From: Pelodera strongyloides
Taxonomy: Eukaryota > Nematoda > Chromadorea > Rhabditida > Rhabditidae
Direction: 5' to 3'
NCBI GenBank assembly: GCA_036852015.1
Contig: JAANDG010000144.1
Coordinates: forward strand, 186,001 to 250,000
DNA length: 64,000 nt
In this document: positions 44,991 through 64,000 of the stretch, in pieces
How the letters are laid out: each line of letters opens with the position of its first letter
Numbering within the stretch: position 1 is the stretch's first letter
Made by a program: the position numbers and the translations under genes
The notes under the pieces: generated by a model
Databases searched by the model: none
Told to the model about the DNA's origin: nothing
What the model saw: only the letters and a program-made list of their open reading frames with translations

Positions 44991-46123
44991 ACGTAATAAA
45001 ATATATTAATAAGATAAAATATAATACAATAATGTAATAACTTGAATTGTCGTCGTGTCGTTACGGTAGACCCTAATGTAATTAAAATTAAAGGAGTCCG
45101 GTAGTTAGTTTTATTATATTACTTAAGTTTAAATTCTACTCTCCGTGATGTGCATGCTCCACTTGTTTCGTATCTGTTATTTTTCCATGATTCCTTTCTT
45201 TAACCCCTACCAAAAGTTCTAAATCGGAAATCGTGTAGGTGTGTGTCATTCTGTCACTGTTAAACAACACATGTTCTCTCACTGCTGTTAATTTCTTAAA
45301 CACATATGGGTTCGTGTAGGTTCGATTACAGTTGTTCGTTTAGTCTCAGATGCGTGTTGCTTTTGCACAAAATTGCCATCTATTTGAATATCCATTTTTA
45401 TTTTCGTTTTTGTTTTACTTCTCTACTTTTCTTTCAATAACTCTTTGCTCTATCACATGCGCTCTTTAGGCTCATTATTCTGGCAAAACTTTCTTATAAT
45501 ACTCATTTTCAGGGAATGTTGACGCGTTATTTTGGACACACTCCGCACCCTCACCCGCCCATTTTCTAGAGGAAGGTTCGGCACCGGTTGAATGGAGAAA
45601 CGACGCGAGCAAACAATCGACGTTCACTGGTGAGCATTTGGTTTTCCACATCTTAAAACCGATATAGCATAAGAAGTGTACTACCAAGCTAGAACAAGTC
45701 TCACTAGATGAGCCAACGACGTTTTTTTATGTGGTTTCGGCAATTCTTTCTTTCGTTTTCTTGTGATACCATATCTGAATAATTGCGGAAACCACAGTAA
45801 TCCCGGAACTGTGCAGGCCGGCCGACAAGAAGTTTTCACCGAGGAAAATACCAGTTACCGCTACCGAACTATTTGACGGCCGCTCCGTTGAGACTGCATT
45901 CATAATTGGTAAGCGTTTTCGTGAAACTTGGTACCTTGGTAGTCAGTGGGTGGTCACGAAATGGCCTGGCCCATGAAAGTTAACCAAAGTTGCCCCGTTC
46001 CTTATGGTGTTGTTTTTAGAGCAATTGCTTTTCGCAGTTCGACATCTGTGGGAATTGGAAAGCGCTGAAGCACTACACACTTTTGGAGCAGTGGACTTCG
46101 TGAACAATGGAGGATTTCAATAA
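44818..46123 (+). CDS. Four-exon gene, 145 aa, unknown function
   Basis: The exons are 44818-44923, 45513-45629, 45798-45908 and 46020-46123. Each exon ends in phase 1, and the split codons GGG, GTA and GAG are made across the junctions (donors GTAGGA, GTGAGC, GTAAGC; acceptors TTTTCAG, ACCACAG, TTTTTAG). The product starts MAGHPPTNIASGNNARGVIA, continues NVDALFWTHSAPSPAHFLEE, VIPELCRPADKKFSPRKIPV and TATELFDGRSVETAFII, and ends EQLLFAVRHLWELESAEALH then TFGAVDFVNNGGFQ. It is acidic and Pro-rich in the first half, with an amphipathic helix-like end. No signal peptide or membrane segment; no family recognised. A foldback element begins 19 bases after the stop, so the 3' UTR must be very short or run into that element. 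The first exon has a degenerate duplicate upstream. Confidence 0.75.
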
Positions 46124-46141
46124 TGTGGGTTATTTCTTTCT

Positions 46142-47110
46142 GAGGCCGGTTTCACAAAAATTTAACTCCGGGGTAGGGGCCCTAACCCAGCCTCGCGAGA
46201 GGGAAACCCATTTCACAAACATTTAACCCGGGATAATTCTATCCCGAGCAGGGGTAAAGTTAACCCGTGACCTCTCTTTCCAAGCCAAACTCGGGGCAGG
46301 GTTAACCCGACTCCGGACTCGGGTTAACCCTGCCCAGCTCGCACAAAGAGTTTCGCTGGCAATATTTGCTAACGAAATGCAATAAGAAAGATCTTGGGAG
46401 TGTATTTAATGTATACTTATGTATTCTTTACATTTTTTCAAAAAGAACTATAATTTGAACATACGAGAATTGAATATTTCCCATATTTTTTTCGCATATT
46501 TTTTGTTTAATCGTCATAAACAAAAAATGTATATAATAATAATACCTAAATATACTAGTTACATAATAAGCCCACAGCATCAGGTTTTTCTTATAAACCA
46601 CCCTTAAGGTTACATAATAAGCCCACAGCATCAGGTTTTTCTTATAAACTACCCAAAATTTGCTACAAACTATACGTGCTCGATAAGAAATAAAATAAGC
46701 TGTTATGGATAAAACAAACTAAAATGTATAGTTTATTACCAAACTAAGCTTTTCACTCTTTATGTTTACCTTATTGGCAAGCTTTTTATTTAATTGATGC
46801 TTAATACTCAGACTAGAACTGACTTTAACCTTTAATTATGCCCTTCCTGACATATCACATACAAATAATTCGAACACTTTGCTAAAATCGAGTATAACAA
46901 AAATTTTGGCCGACTTTGGCTGCGTACTCAGCACAACGTTGTATTTCAGGATGCGCAGCCAAAGGGATAGTTCCGGGTTAGCCACCCTGCGGCGGTAAAT
47001 CTTTGTGAAAAGGGTGGAGGGTTAGCAGGTTAGCTACCCCACGGGGTAGCCACCCTGAGGATAAAGTTAACCTATCCTAACCGGAGTTAAACTTTTGTGA
47101 AACCGGCCTC
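46142..47110. mobile_element. Foldback MITE, GAGGCCGGTTTCAC family, 0.97 kb
   Basis: Ends GAGGCCGGTTTCACAAAAAT and (reverse complement of the right end) GAGGCCGGTTTCACAAAAGT are inverted over about 30 bases. Inside the left end, GGGTTAACCC-type blocks repeat in both senses. The centre is AT-rich and holds a short direct repeat (ACATAATAAGCCCACAGCAT at 46562 and 46612). The right arm has GGTTAGC.ACCC and GGGGTAGCCACCCTG. Its end GAGGCC is shared with copies at 8476 and 36799, but the inner sequence differs. It lies between the 145-aa gene and the satellite. Confidence 0.8.
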
Positions 47111-47156
47111 TGTTTTAATTTTGCGGGATGTTTTCGAGTATGCCAAAAACAATGTA

Positions 47157-55770
<8,614 letters not shown>

Positions 55771-56490
55771 CCTTCAGCCTTCAGCCCTACATAATATCAT
55801 AAGTGATGATGAGAGCCTGCATTCCGAAATGATTCATTGGTATGTGGAATTCGAGGCAGAGTCTATCTGAGCTTATTGTTTTAAGTATACATGTCAGGGC
55901 GGGCAATGCGTGTCTTTGAATATGAAGTAACCTTCGGACATTCTTCAACCATGCATAATTTCCTAAGCGATGTCGAGAAGATTCTAGCGTTTTGAATCAG
56001 ATAAGTGAAGTTGTTGACCCTGCTGCGGTGTGTAAAACAACAGTACTAGTCTCGGTGAGCGCCTACTAAAAGTTTCTCTGTGAGTCTGTGGTTCTCTCTC
56101 TCTGCCTTGTCTAGTTTAGGTGAAGCATACCATATGCAATGAGATGAGGCTTCACACGAGGCACTTCACCGTATCGAATGAGGGATGTTATCGTATCGCC
56201 CAACAGTCTTCAAGCGTTATTCTGGACTACCAGTAAGGCGTTTTTCATCTTCATCTTCATAATTTATGCTTCACTAATAATTGATGTTTATTAATCTTAT
56301 GGTGAATACTTGCATATGTTTGGTTTCTCAGCGACCATACAATTTGGCACGCTCATTTTTTTCCGTTTAGCCTCATCAAAACTAACCACAAACTATGGAC
56401 TCTTCTGCTCTCTTCTAGCCATTGTTCGGGAGGCCCCACACTTACTTGGAATGGTGTGTTTTCATTCTAGAATTCGATATTTTTAAAGCG
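55771..56490. other. Unique sequence right of the satellite
   Basis: No coding segments supported. A mixed stretch with a CTCTCTCTCTG run near 56093. Confidence 0.5.
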
Positions 56491-56493
56491 AAA

Positions 56494-56650
56494 TACCGGC
56501 CGGTTTTTGAAACGTATAGTAAACAACTGAATTGTAACCTATTTATGCTAATTTGCTCGAATTTAGCTTAATTTTTTCTTCTAATTAATGGCCAATTGCA
56601 TATGCATAAGAATGCTGGTGTACCCGTTGCGTTTCAAAAACCGGCCAGTA
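56494..56650. mobile_element. Small MITE, 157 bp
   Basis: TACCGGCCGGTTTTTGAAAC at left and (reverse complement of the right) TACTGGCCGGTTTTTGAAAC form terminal inverted repeats of about 20 bp. TA lies at both ends and may be the target duplication. AT-rich centre. Confidence 0.75.
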
Positions 56651-56677
56651 GTTCGCCTTAAGGTTGCCGAATCCCAA

Positions 56678-57015
56678 TTATGCCCGGATTATTTGTGAGC
56701 GGGGCGAAATCGGGACGTGATCGGGCTTTTTGTGGGGTTTTTTGAAAGAATCGGGGCGAAATCGGGGTTTTTTGACAAATGATCGGGGCGAAATCGGGGT
56801 TTTCACTTTCCTGTGCAATATGGCCGAGTCGGAGATGATTGCACCGTACATCAGCGCGCGTCTACACAGGAAAGTGAAAGCCCAGATTTCGCCCCGATTA
56901 TTTAAAAAAAAAACTCGATTTCGCCGCGATTCTCTCGAAAACCCCCGATTTCGCCCCGCCCCGTTGTTTTGAGAGACTTGATCGGAGCGTAATCGGGGTT
57001 TTTGGTTTCCCATGT
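56678..57015. repeat. Foldback element of GATTTCGCCCC motifs (copy 2)
   Basis: The left part is the reverse complement of 2783-2908 (CCCAATTATGCCCGGATTAT, then GGGCTTTTTGTGGGGTTTTT). The right part repeats the GGAAAGTGAAAGCCCAGATT start in forward sense, closing on AATCGGGGTTTTTGGTTTCC at about 57008. In between lies about 60 bp unlike copy 1 (ATGGCCGAGTCGGAGATGAT). So the copy is internally inverted relative to copy 1. Confidence 0.75.
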
Positions 57016-57044
57016 AATACATACAAAGCGGCTCAACATAGTTG

Positions 57045-57238
57045 TCTAATTATGGCAGTTGAACAGATGCCCAACGGCTGTTTTTATCGGTCTATTTCTG
57101 AGGATCGAGTTTCGAAAATAACTTCCACTTTCGGTACCGTAAGAAATGCGGTTTTCGCCATCCGATTTGTGAAATTCCGAAGCTTTGTTATAGAAGCATG
57201 GTAAAATCACTTTATATACGTGGGCCTGTGCCTTTAAG
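57045..57238. repeat. Fragment related to the MITE at 21.2-21.65 kb
   Basis: Same orientation and order of blocks as 21465-21655, ending GTGGGCCTGTGCCTTTAAG. It starts directly after the GATTTCGCCCC element, so the left half of the MITE is missing or replaced. Confidence 0.7.
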
Positions 57239-57239
57239 T

Positions 57240-59230
57240 GAATGGTTAGGATAGCATATTATCACCCCACGTAGGCAAATTATCACGCATGTTTCATTTA
57301 TTGAATGATTTCAGAAGAACATCCAGTTGCACAATGGTTGGAAATAAGTACACCCGTTGACGGAAGAATTACTAAAAGGACACGACACCTTCGTTTGAAC
57401 TTTCGACATCATCGACCTCTACCTCTCGTATCTTCGTATAACTAAGGCTTCTCTTTGTTTACATGTTTACGAAAACTGTGATAAATGTTTGCGCGCATCT
57501 GCGTAGTTTATTTACATCATATTATAAAAGTGAAATAGTTACCCTCACTATAAGACGAACACGCTTTCACAGCATTTCTTGCATACGTGCGAGGAAACGA
57601 AGTTGTTGAGATTGGAAAGAGGACAGCTAAGAATAAGAAATCGTTTAAATGTTCTCTTTTTGCCATGCCATAGAAGCAGCTCACGTCTTGTCTTTTTGTA
57701 TATTTCAACATTGATTTGTCTCTTACTTCTCGTATACTTATCGTCACGGTTTTTTGTGTGTTGTATGGTACGTGACACGGATGTTTCCGGTTCAAATAAG
57801 TAGCGTCCAAGTGTTTTGTTTAGTAAAACGCTGTGACTAAATATTTATGGCTCGAATACTTCTCGGCACGATTTTTTTCGTGTTGGTTGTTTCCAGCTTG
57901 AATGAGTCGAACCACTCTGAGATTGAACAGTCAAATATTTATTTGCAAGGCAAAAAATTCGATTTGAAATGTTTTCTTTTTTGTTGTTTAGTTTACTTTT
58001 TCAGCTTTGAAGAAAATAAACTTCTATAATAGTATTAGCATTTTCAGAGCCACAAATCAAGCGACGTTCATAATTTAATTATAATAAGATTTCTTGTGAA
58101 CTGCAAAAAAAATTAAAGTTTAAAGCTTTTAAAAGTGTGAAAGTGATCGAGCTATGCCGGTAACGATAACAAACACTTATTTTGGTATTTAAAAGTCGTT
58201 GTGCTACATTGAATAGCATGCTAAATGTGCGGACATATGTGCCATGCCAGAATCTCAAACTTTTACCTTTAGGATTTTTTGAGTACCCCCTTGGCCCTGC
58301 CTGTGTACTGCACACATGTATCTATAATATATAGCGCCGTCCAGGAGTGGGATCTGCTAGTGTATTCCATCAACGACTACAAAGGCTCATTCAGAGTTGT
58401 GAATTCACCTTATTTGACATGTACTCCGTGACCCATTGCTTCTAAATAAATTGTGATTATGTCAATGCAGTAAACTTCCATGGGAAATTGCCTAGTTCAC
58501 TAGTAGACGCATTTAATAGATATCCCGTGCTCCCTATAAGTTATAATTATTAACAACATATCGTTTAGCAACAAAGTACCACGACTAGGATTTGTTATTA
58601 CACTTATATTTAGGTTAAGCTTTCTCTATTCGCATTATTACGTATTTCCTATTGAACTTCGTATCAGTTTCTACTTATTTTATTATTTCGGTTTATACTT
58701 ATTTTATTTATCATAATTCTAACAGTCGCCTCTTTTCTTGCTTTATTATAGCACCCTTCGTTACCGATATGCTAGCTGCCTCCCCCCCCCACTATCTGTT
58801 TTTCAGTTATGTATTATTTTTATCTTACTTTGATAATTAAGGTGAACTAATTGGGGCTAGGGCGCCTATTATCTTTGTCACATCATCAATAGCAAAACTC
58901 AAAAATTGTTTCGTTCGTTTCGTTTAGAATCGTTTTTAGAATTGTTTTAGAATTAGAATTTAGAATTGTAAATTATTATCATTGTGCTTTCGTATAACTG
59001 GGTTTTTTATAAGTTTCGATGCGTTTATTGAAAAAAAGAAGTAAATTTCTTGATTCCTTTTGCTTTGTTTATATTTTCGCGAATTGACCGGATTGCTGTT
59101 TGAGTAGTCAGACGGGTTCAACTTGTACCCTGTCAAAGTGTGATGTTTGAGGATGAATACTAATCAGATAAATATTACTTATAAATATGTATTCTTCGCA
59201 TACGAATACACTTACAGGCGTGATAATCAC
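57240..59230. other. No supported gene
   Basis: AT-rich. An ORF at 57847 (60 codons) starts MARILLGTIFFVLVVSS, which looks like a signal peptide, followed by NESNHSEIEQSNIYLQ. It then becomes very hydrophobic and no splice partner was found; I leave it as a possible first exon only. Confidence 0.4.
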
Positions 59231-59232
59231 TG

Positions 59233-59493
59233 ATGGGGTTTCCAAGTATGGCCGATTTTCCTTCCAAGTATCGAAAATTTACCGTATCTTGGCACTACAC
59301 GAGAATATCTACAGGCAGTTTTTCCGACCGATCGCCACGGGACCATTTGTTCAACAAAAAATGGCTTTGATGGCGGATTTTCTATATTGCGGATGTGTCA
59401 AAATTACCCAAAATTACGGTAGATTGGCACACTATTTTGCAACTGAGACTTGGAAGGAAAACGCACGGTTTTTGACATACTTGGAAACCCCAT
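59233..59493. mobile_element. ATGGGGTTT foldback MITE (copy 3)
   Basis: Ends ATGGGGTTTCCAAGTATGGC and (right) GACATACTTGGAAACCCCAT are inverse. The inner sequence is close to copy 2 (GATCGCCACGGGACCATTTG, TTGTTCAACAAAAAATG). Length 261 bp; 3' flank TA. Confidence 0.85.
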
Positions 59494-59499
59494 TAAAGT

Positions 59500-60020
59500 C
59501 GTCATGTCCACCCTCGGCATCGTATTGAAACCTTACATTTATAAAACAAGTTGCGTACCCTAGCTACATCGAAGAAGTGTTATAGGGCTAGAGACCAATA
59601 AATATCCGCAAAGTCAGCGATGGTTGATAAGTACTCGTTTTGTTTCCATTGTTGTATCACACTACCCGATGTATTTTAATTTTCAATGGGAAACGCGGCA
59701 GCGCGGATTTTCGTATTAAGTTATTATTCTTTGTAATATCGAGTGCAGTTTTTTTCGCGATTTGATGATTGGCGATAGCTGAACCATCAACGCCTGACTT
59801 CGGCAGTGTCACCATTGTTAAACAGATGGGGTTCCCATAAATTTGATGTGCACCACTCATCCCAAACTCTGCCCATAAACAACCCCTTTCAAGGTATTTG
59901 TTCACAAGAAATCACCTCGTTTTTAACATTTAATTTGATTGTAGACAGGTAAACTTAAACAAAGAGCTTGAAAAAAATATTTTTAACTATATCCTGGGGA
60001 AATATAAGATGAAACATAGG
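59500..60020. other. No supported gene
   Basis: AT-rich. ORFs up to 82 codons without support. Confidence 0.5.
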
Positions 60021-60024
60021 TGAG

Positions 60025-60390
60025 GGTATCGCTCGAAATGGAAAACAAAAAGGTGTAACAAGAGAAACTTACAGTTAGGAACATAAGAAAATAGGCTGAA
60101 ACACTAAATTATAGGTTTTACATTTCAAGTTAATGATACTTCTTGCATGCAAAAGTAACAAATGATGAACATAAGTAAAGAAGCTCACTTTGTTATTCCT
60201 TAGAAATTGTTCGCATTAGGAATTAATTAATATAAGGAATTACAAAAGTAGAGAGTGTGAAAAAAGAGACTAATGGGTATCGCTCGAGACTAATGGGTAT
60301 CGCTCGAAATGGAAAACAAAAAGGTGTAACAAGAGAAACTTACAGTTAGGAACATAAGAAAATTGGCTGAAACACTAAATTATAGGTTTA
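60025..60390. repeat. Direct duplication of 95 bp, 270 bases apart
   Basis: GGGTATCGCTCGAAATGGAA through AACACTAAATTATAGGTTT at 60025-60117 recurs at 60295-60387 almost unchanged. A further partial copy (ACTAATGGGTATCGCTCGAG) immediately precedes the second. Confidence 0.9.
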
Positions 60391-60589
60391 AAGTTTTTTT
60401 ATGCTCTAACATGATATATAATGATAATAAATGTAAAATAGTCGTTCCGGGTTACTTCCCCGGACGGTGCACTAGTAAAGAACAGAAAATATTGAATGTA
60501 AACAAGTAACGCTGCTTGAAAACAACAAAAGTTAGTTATGCGTCTTATGTCCGTCCCATTTCCACTGTAGAAGAAGTTTGTTGAATAAT

Positions 60590-62520
60590 AATAATAAGAG
60601 ACATCATCTTCCAGGGTTCGACCTTTTATTCAACGTTCTGGACCCTTAAATACACCCACAGTTTCATTTAAAATATGCTGTTGCATGTTATTTGAGAAGT
60701 CAAAAACTAGGAGCCATTTAGTAGGATAAAATAAGTAAACTAGGTGATGAATCAGCTCAGTCATTAAACTGGTGAGGTAACTAAAGATAACATTAGTAAA
60801 TCACTTTTTAGCGTTGTTAAATGTGATGGAATCGACATACATTTGGAATCGACCTACAGGTAAGGATATGCTGATGAACGATCGACGATCGTAGTCCGAC
60901 AGGCGGCTGGGAGTCGGCGTATCGCGATTGCGGTGTGATGGTGAAGACTTCCACATTTGCGGCAGGACCTGACACTGAAGTGCAGGCAGTTGTGGCCCGG
61001 GTAAACATTCACGAAGAGGAAGCAATGGCGGTTAGATATAAGGTAGCGGCGTCGTTCCGATACGGTACTAATGGTAGCACAGTAGGTTGAAGTGTGAGAG
61101 TTAACACTTGAGCAAAACGTGCAGCGTTGGTTCTCGTCACGTGGTGGTGTGCCTTGGGAGCGAGTGTATCGTTGGCGGTCAGAAGAACGGCGGTCAGATC
61201 GCGGCCCCGCGCGGGGTGGTGAGCGCTGTGGAGGGCGGTTAGATCACGGTTCATCGCTGGGCGGCGTACGACGTGGGGGCTCCTGTTTAGGTTCATCGGG
61301 AGTCGGTGAGTAGTCCGGCGAATAGGAAGGGGAGCAGTGAGGACTACCGAGGTTCAGGTCGATGACATCGGGAGCGATGTCCCGTGGATGGGTGATGAGT
61401 CCACTTCCTCGTTGGAGTTCAGTCTGAATCGAATTGCTGTCGCGGCGTAGATGGCGAATAGATTCGGCAAAATTAAGGGACGGGTAAGGACGCTGATTTT
61501 GTTCATAATAAAAATCCTCGTGGATAGATCTGTTGTAGCTGAAGAGTTCGCGGAATTAGCTGAGAAGGTGGGACCTCTCCGTGTTGTTAATTGTTGGACA
61601 TACTGACTGAAATGGCTGTAGTGAGAAACGAAGAATAAAGTGGCGAAAACACAGATACAGTACGGAGAAAGGATACAAACGTGGCAGAGAGATATGGTAG
61701 ATGGAGGGAGGTTGTGCTTGCAACTTGCAATGGTGTAATGTGCTGGGCATCTAAGCGGTGGACGAATGACGTAAAGATTGTGTGCCGTGCTGGTAGTGAG
61801 AAAAAAAGGTTCGCGTTGTGTACTTGGAGAAAAACATTTTTTAAGGGGTGCATTGAGGAGACGTGATTTGGAACGACGATGGACGTGGACGGTGGAGGCA
61901 ATGGTATCCGTTTGGGCCGAAGAAAGTTTGGTGCTGTGTAAATGCGTGTGTCCCATATCGAGGTGCCGCGGTTCAAGACGAGACGAGAAAAGAGTGGAGA
62001 ACAGCTCCAGGCATTCCGCAGGGTGGAGAAATAAATTGCAGCCGCTGAGGGGCTCACAAATGCTGTAGAATATATGCCAGACTTAGAAAAGCGAACAACG
62101 CGCAGGATATGCGGTAACCTATGGGAGCTCTGTAATGTAGAGAGTAAAAAAAGAGTGAATTATGATGTGCCGACTTGAGCACAGTGCAGTGCAAAATGGG
62201 TAACATACGGATCCTTATACCGACTTGTCCTTGTCCATGGGTCTTCGTCGTCCGAAATCCAATTGAGTTGGGTGTTGTGGATAGTGTGGCATATTCAAAG
62301 ATGAGCAAAAACAGGTGCAAAATCAGGTGAATAGATAACGAAATAAAAAATCATAGGAGAAGATTGTAGCGCTAGATCGGAGTGGTCGCCATGTTAAATA
62401 ATAATAAGATACACGGTCTTCCAGGGTTCGTCTTCCAGGGTTCGACCTTTTATTCATCGTTCTTGACCTTTAAATACAACGTCATAGTTTCATTTAAAAG
62501 ATGTTGTTTGCATGTGATTC
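60590..62520 (-). mobile_element. Short LTR-flanked retroelement relic
   Basis: Direct repeats of about 100-120 bp flank 1.7 kb: TTCCAGGGTTCGACCTTTTA, TTCA.CGTTCT, TTTAAATAC and GTTTCATTTAAA.ATG occur at about 60610-60690 and 62420-62510. The right copy has an extra internal TTCCAGGGTTCG. Read on the minus strand, the repeats contain AATAAAAGG, which would suit an LTR with its polyadenylation signal. Minus-strand frames inside are broken; near 60950-61010 one reads CRKCGSLHHHTAI, like a zinc knuckle of BEL/Pao-type gag, but lacking the last Cys. Length is far below an autonomous element. Confidence 0.55.
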
Positions 62521-63345
62521 ATCTGCGAAAGCCATTAAAAATATAGGCAATCAAAATGTGATTTTGAAGAAATAATATTAAGTATTTCATAAATACTTCA
62601 AAGATGCAAAGACGTTTATTCTCTTATCAACCCTCATTTTATACCAATTCATCGAGAGCGGAATTTTCCAATTTTCATCGTAGTAGACAAAGTAAAACAT
62701 AAATAAAACTGGCTGATTTCACGAAATGTTGTTGGAAGAATAGTTATAACCTAAGAAGGCGAAGAAAAGGAAAAGAAGCATTATTACAACTAATAATTAC
62801 TTCACATCCCCGTGATGGAATTCCCCCCGGAATCAAAGACTTCTTCCACTAGGCCCTTACCGATGCATACTGCGCTAGTACATAAATCGCACTTATGGTT
62901 ACGTCACACGGGTGAATTATAATCGTATTTTATAGGAAACAGGGAAGGTACCACACAATACTAAGGTGGAGTGAAAACAATTAGTTTTTTTCCATTGTAA
63001 AGGTTGTAAGTACCTTTATGAGGATCACCAGCAGTTTTATTATTTTACCAACATAAAACCTTCAACGGATAATTCATCAATGACGTCATCTCGTATATTT
63101 ATCCGGTGAATATTATCATGTTCCAAGAGATAAATTCACATAAACATTTTCCAATTACATCCTCTAATATGTTTTCTTTCAGGTCGTGATCGCTGACGTA
63201 TGTACCTCATATAAAAACCCAAGAAGATCAACATCACCACGAAGAGCTCTACCGATTTCTTAAATCCAATATCATATTATTTGATAAATCTATATTTTGC
63301 CAATCAGTTGTTTGATACATTGCCATCGTTATCTTGCATCGAATG
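62520..63345. other. No supported gene
   Basis: AT-rich spacer before the gag fragment. An LTR or leader of the following element could lie here, but I cannot delimit one. Confidence 0.4.
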
Positions 63346-63379
63346 ATCATTGATCACCACGGAGAGCGGTAGCAGCGTT

Positions 63380-64000
63380 TTCGTCTGCCCCCTCTTTCTT
63401 TCTTTTTTCATTTCGAACGACCTTAAGCGCTTGTACTGCGTGCCGACTCCTAAAGTTTTTGAAGCAACCGTCGGCGTCGCTTGGGCCCGCTGCAAGAGAT
63501 GTCCATCGTTGATGAATTCTGCAGTAAAAGAACTGAAGGATGTCATGGGCGCTGACCTTGTCAAGGTAACCAAGACGATCGGCGAAGCTATAGGTACGGT
63601 TTTTCAGCATCAAGCGAACACCAGGAAAGCTTTGGAGACTGTGATGAAGGAAAAGCATGACGCCGTGGTTCAGGCAGTGAATGAAACTTTCGAAACTATT
63701 TCGCATAGAGTGGTTCAGATCCCTCGTGTGAATATGATTGCTAGTGAGGCAGTCGCCCTCAAAGTAACCTCTTCTTCGGGAAATGACGGATGTTTCCTTT
63801 TCAGCCTATGGGTTCGCCGATAGGAGGAACTGATCCGTCTCAAGGGTGACGCCATTACGGACGAGGGAAAAGCGAACTTCCTCATTGCTCACCTCGACGG
63901 TGTGGCAAGAGAGAAAGTTGAGGAACTCCCAGGTGCTGACAAGAAAAGGTACGTCACGGTGAAAAACCACCTGAAAGGTCACTTTGAGTCCCCTCAACAA
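63380..64000 (+). pseudogene. Gag-like gene, copy 2, with in-frame stop; cut by window edge
   Basis: The frame from 63350 contains AVKELKDVMGADLVKVTKTI, NTRKALETVMKEKHDAVVQA and GNDGCFLFSLWVRR. It then meets TAG at 63821-63823, and goes on in the same frame with EELIRLKGDAITDEGKANFL, IAHLDGVAREKVEEL and KNHLKGHFESPQQ to the window end. The downstream part is homologous to the minus-strand gag at 29.0-29.9 kb, where the stop position holds Phe (RRFEDLLRL). So it is the same family with one nonsense change, or a readthrough stop. The rest of the element, if present, lies to the right of the window. Confidence 0.75.

Noticed and set aside
57847..58029. Secreted peptide gene
   Set aside because: The start looks like a signal peptide, but the rest is a second hydrophobic stretch and no splice partner or Cys framework is seen.
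61354..62057. Minus-strand ORFs of 156 and 200 codons
   Set aside because: They overlap in different frames, are rich in Ser/Thr/Pro/His with no domain, and lie inside a decayed LTR-flanked element.

Overview
The window is eukaryotic, most likely nematode. Coding segments are short and broken by introns of about 40 to 90 bases with GT...TTTCAG-type ends. There are no operon-like runs of long ORFs, and the mobile DNA is of animal type (Tc1/mariner, BEL/Pao, piggyBac-like and hAT-like fragments, many foldback MITEs). No species can be named from the sequence. Most of the 64 kb is AT-rich non-coding DNA; genes are few and small.

I assembled the gene models by matching splice sites and reading phase. 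Minus strand: an incomplete gene at 18.8-20.8 kb and a 104-aa single-pass membrane protein at 22.2-22.8 kb. Plus strand: a 79-aa basic protein (24.58-25.05 kb), two paralogous three-exon genes of 94 and 97 aa (36.5-37.7 and 41.6-42.4 kb), a WD40-repeat protein of about 186 aa (42.5-43.5 kb) and a 145-aa protein in four exons (44.8-46.1 kb). A weak 85-aa two-exon model lies at 13.8-14.1 kb. I cannot assign a specific function to any of these except the WD40 fold.

Mobile and repeat content, left to right: an inverted dispersed repeat shared by 1-225 and 26.4-26.6 kb; a decayed mariner (0.7-1.6 kb); a foldback element built of GATTTCGCCCCGAT motifs (2.8-3.1 kb, second copy at 56.7-57.0 kb); diverged tandem repeats (3.7-4.6 kb); a GC-rich palindromic island with a tRNA-like sequence (6.4-7.25 kb); a BEL/Pao integrase relic (9.7-10.5 kb); three 267-bp tandem units, one interrupted by a MITE with an 8-bp target duplication (11.6-12.9 kb); a duplicated 0.9-kb repeat (15.6 and 23.0 kb); two piggyBac-like MITEs with TTAA ends (18.9 and 30.4 kb); a broken inverted UPF1-like helicase (27.1-28.2 kb) beside env-like and gag fragments (28.0-29.9 kb); a short LTR-flanked relic (60.6-62.5 kb); and a second gag of the same family, with an in-frame stop, running off the right edge (63.4-64.0 kb). 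Three foldback families have several copies. In one (32.2, 34.8 and 59.2 kb) the two arms have changed together within each copy.

The largest single feature is a satellite array at 47.16-55.77 kb: about 81 head-to-tail copies of a 105-bp CpG-rich unit, interrupted once by 99 consecutive A. It starts just after a 0.97-kb foldback element that itself lies just after the 145-aa gene. I see no CRISPR, rRNA, intact tRNA or complete autonomous transposon, and no coherent multi-gene system. The points most worth following are the satellite, the covarying foldback MITEs, the tandem paralogue pair and the palindromic island.
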